Shown here: piece after piece, positions 24,110-25,425 of the stretch
Position numbering within the stretch: the first letter of the stretch is position 1
Layout of the letters: every line of letters begins with the position of its first letter
Virus record (IMG/VR): IMGVR_UViG_3300020032_000004
Span: 1-25,425 of that record
Length of the DNA: 25,425 nucleotides
DNA from: a virus
Direction: 5' to 3' (one strand)
Made by a program: the position numbers and the translations under genes
The notes under the pieces: model-generated
Seen by the model: the letters and a program-made list of their open reading frames with translations, nothing else
The model's database searches: none
What the model was told of the DNA's origin: nothing

Positions 24110-25177
24110 ATGTGTAGGAATAAAAATTTTATAATGTATTTTAGTGGATTTTCAAATGCTCGCCTTGAAAAGATGTTAAATTTTGTGAGGAATGGAGTTA
24201 GAATTGATGGTATATGTTTCAATTATTTGGATGTTTATATAATGACTGAAAAAACAAGGAATAATTTTATGAAAACAATTGAAGAGTTAAAAGAGTATGG
24301 TGTTGGATTTTTTTGTGATTCTGGGTGTTTTCCAATATTGTATGTATATGATAGGTTATCTGGAAGTGATGTTAGAACGCCTAGAAGTTTAAATAAACAT
24401 GCATTAGATATAGTACAAAATAATAAATATGATATACTAATAGAATCTTATATTAGTTTTTTGAAGGAATATGGTGATTTATTTGATTTTAAAGTTGAAT
24501 TTGATTTACAGAAAATAGTTGGTGAAGATAAAGTATGGAAATGGCGTGATATGTTTAATAAGAATGATATTCCTATAAATCTTGTAATTCATGCTGAACA
24601 TAGTAAAGATGATATTGAAAAAATGGTTGAATTTGTTAATTATAATTGTGGTGGTATGTCACTTGCAGGTCCACGAAGTACGCATCCATCAGTATTTTCA
24701 TCAAAAGAGCGTCAAGCATCAATTGTTAAGAAAATAAATAAAGATATATGGATACATTTTCTTGGTTTTGGTGAAATGAAATATATTGGTGAATTTATTG
24801 GTAAAGGTTTAATACAAAGTGCTGATAATACAAGTTGGGTTAATAGTACAATGTTTGGACATCAATATATATTTGATTGTGAAAGTGGTATTATGAGAAA
24901 ATTATCGGTTGGTAGAATATTTAAAGATAAAGGATGGGTTAAAAGAATGAATTTGGTTAAAAATAGGTTTTATGAAAGATATGATAAATTAGTTGAATGG
25001 GGATTTGATGTTAAAACAATGGAGGAATTATTTACAAAGGAGCGTATTAGTGATTCTTGGAATTGGTTTACTCTATTAGAGTATCAGGAATTTTATAATT
25101 TTATAAATACAGAAAAAGGATTTAATAAGATATGTGGAAGTGCAAAAAATACACAAACATTGGATAAATGGTTTTAA
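24110..25177 (+). CDS. dpdA: TGT-like base exchange enzyme, probable viral DpdA
   Basis: The 355-residue protein resembles tRNA-guanine transglycosylases of the DpdA group, which insert 7-deazaguanine bases into DNA. It has FFCDSGCF (67-74), like the DSGGF of TGT with Asp70 in the base-binding site, a KVEFDLQ strand (128-134), a GGMSLAGPRS segment and SADNTSW (237-243) with a likely nucleophile Asp239. The zinc-ligand Cys cluster of tRNA-specific TGT is not seen. It follows GT4 and queD-queE, whose product it would use, directly or after QueC. ATG 24110 has GTGGTG at 24098-24103. The family call rests on motifs and context; an archaeosine-type tRNA enzyme is the alternative. Confidence 0.65.
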   Translation: MCRNKNFIMYFSGFSNARLEKMLNFVRNGVRIDGICFNYLDVYIMTEKTRNNFMKTIEELKEYGVGFFCDSGCFPILYVYDRLSGSDVRTPRSLNKHALDIVQNNKYDILIESYISFLKEYGDLFDFKVEFDLQKIVGEDKVWKWRDMFNKNDIPINLVIHAEHSKDDIEKMVEFVNYNCGGMSLAGPRSTHPSVFSSKERQASIVKKINKDIWIHFLGFGEMKYIGEFIGKGLIQSADNTSWVNSTMFGHQYIFDCESGIMRKLSVGRIFKDKGWVKRMNLVKNRFYERYDKLVEWGFDVKTMEELFTKERISDSWNWFTLLEYQEFYNFINTEKGFNKICGSAKNTQTLDKWF

Positions 25178-25186
25178 TTTTAGAGT

Positions 25187-25206
25187 ACCAAAAAATTTAT
25201 ATATTA
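25187..25206 (+). promoter_or_regulatory. Archaeal promoter (BRE and TATA box)
   Basis: accaaaaaatttatatatta is a near copy of the promoters at 13790 and 19813, starting ten bases after the dpdA-like stop. It would drive the short ORF at 25249 and perhaps the gene at 25395. Confidence 0.7.
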
Positions 25207-25248
25207 AGGTATATAATATTATATTATAAAATAAAAATGTGATAAATT

Positions 25249-25323
25249 ATGATGATAGAAAAGAATATAGTATATAAAATATATTGTGATGAGTGTGATT
25301 TATACCTGATATACTATCTATAA
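25249..25323 (+). CDS. Possible 24-residue Cys-containing peptide
   Basis: A frame from ATG 25249 to TAA 25321-25323 reads MMIEKNIVYKIYCDECDLYLIYYL. It has a C-x2-C pair, lies after a strong promoter, and GTGAT at 25239-25243 is a weak binding site. The Cys pair resembles one half of a zinc ribbon, so it could be a decayed fragment. A genuine tiny protein is possible but not proven. Confidence 0.35.
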   Translation: MMIEKNIVYKIYCDECDLYLIYYL

Positions 25324-25394
25324 TCAATATTTATCCACTCACTAATTTAAATTTAATAATTTATATAATTAAATATACTTTATATGGTGATATT

Positions 25395-25425
25395 ATGCAT
25401 TCTATGGCGAAATCAATAATAAACA
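25395..25425 (+). CDS. Start of a gene cut by the window edge
   Basis: GGTGAT at 25386-25391 is followed after three bases by ATG 25395. Ten residues are visible (MHSMAKSIIN). There is too little to name it. Its place after the queD-queE-dpdA run means a further 7-deazaguanine gene such as QueC cannot be excluded. Confidence 0.55.
   Translation, partial: MHSMAKSIIN

Noticed and set aside
1-25425. CRISPR arrays, tRNA or rRNA genes, insertion sequences
   Set aside because: No regularly spaced repeats, cloverleaf-like GC-richer segments or transposase genes were seen.

Overview
The window looks like part of the genome of a tailed virus (or provirus) of an anaerobic archaeon. Archaeal signs: almost every gene has a GGTGA(T) ribosome binding site a few bases before its start; several promoters have a BRE plus an AT-rich TATA box (ccgaaaaatttatatata occurs identically at 13790 and 19813); the thymidylate synthase resembles the short archaeal form; and there is a RadA-like ATPase and an XPF-type nuclease. 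Viral signs: a portal, prohead protease, scaffold, major capsid and head connector in the usual head-module order. An oxygen-sensitive class III ribonucleotide reductase points to an anaerobic host, perhaps a methanogen. The DNA is very AT-rich (about three quarters A+T by eye), with G far commoner than C on the + strand. Every supported gene lies on the + strand.

Layout. 1-563: the end of one small virion-type gene and a complete beta-rich one. 564-1113: 550 bases without a convincing gene, holding direct and inverted repeats. 1114-13068: the head module: portal with two zinc-binding clusters, a probable amidoligase, an unknown protein, a metallophosphoesterase, XkdF-like protease, acidic coiled-coil scaffold, major capsid protein, an inserted LAGLIDADG endonuclease gene broken by an in-frame TAG, two small proteins, an XhlA-like membrane protein and a head-tail connector. 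13086-17441: XPF-like nuclease, dCTP deaminase/dUTPase-type enzyme, a block of unrecognised genes including a possible winged-helix protein, and NrdG. 17521-25177: NrdD, an unknown protein, a SWIM/RadA-like ATPase, thymidylate synthase, QueD, QueE, a GT4-type glycosyltransferase and a TGT-like protein that best fits DpdA. After this come a strong promoter, a tiny Cys-containing ORF and the start of another gene. Terminase and tail genes are not in the window.

How the genes fit together. NrdD/NrdG, the Dcd-like enzyme and thymidylate synthase would supply deoxynucleotides. QueD and QueE make 7-carboxy-7-deazaguanine, the precursor of preQ0, and the TGT/DpdA-like protein would exchange guanine for a 7-deazaguanine in the viral DNA, a known anti-restriction strategy. 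QueC is absent and could come from the host, since archaea make preQ0 for archaeosine. A glycosyltransferase gene between queE and the dpdA-like gene raises the possibility of a sugar-decorated base, which would be the most novel point here. Other points of note are a QueE with an atypical radical-SAM cysteine spacing, an amidoligase inside the head module, and the TAG codon at the Trp position of the second LAGLIDADG motif in a window where none of 30 other stop codons is TAG.
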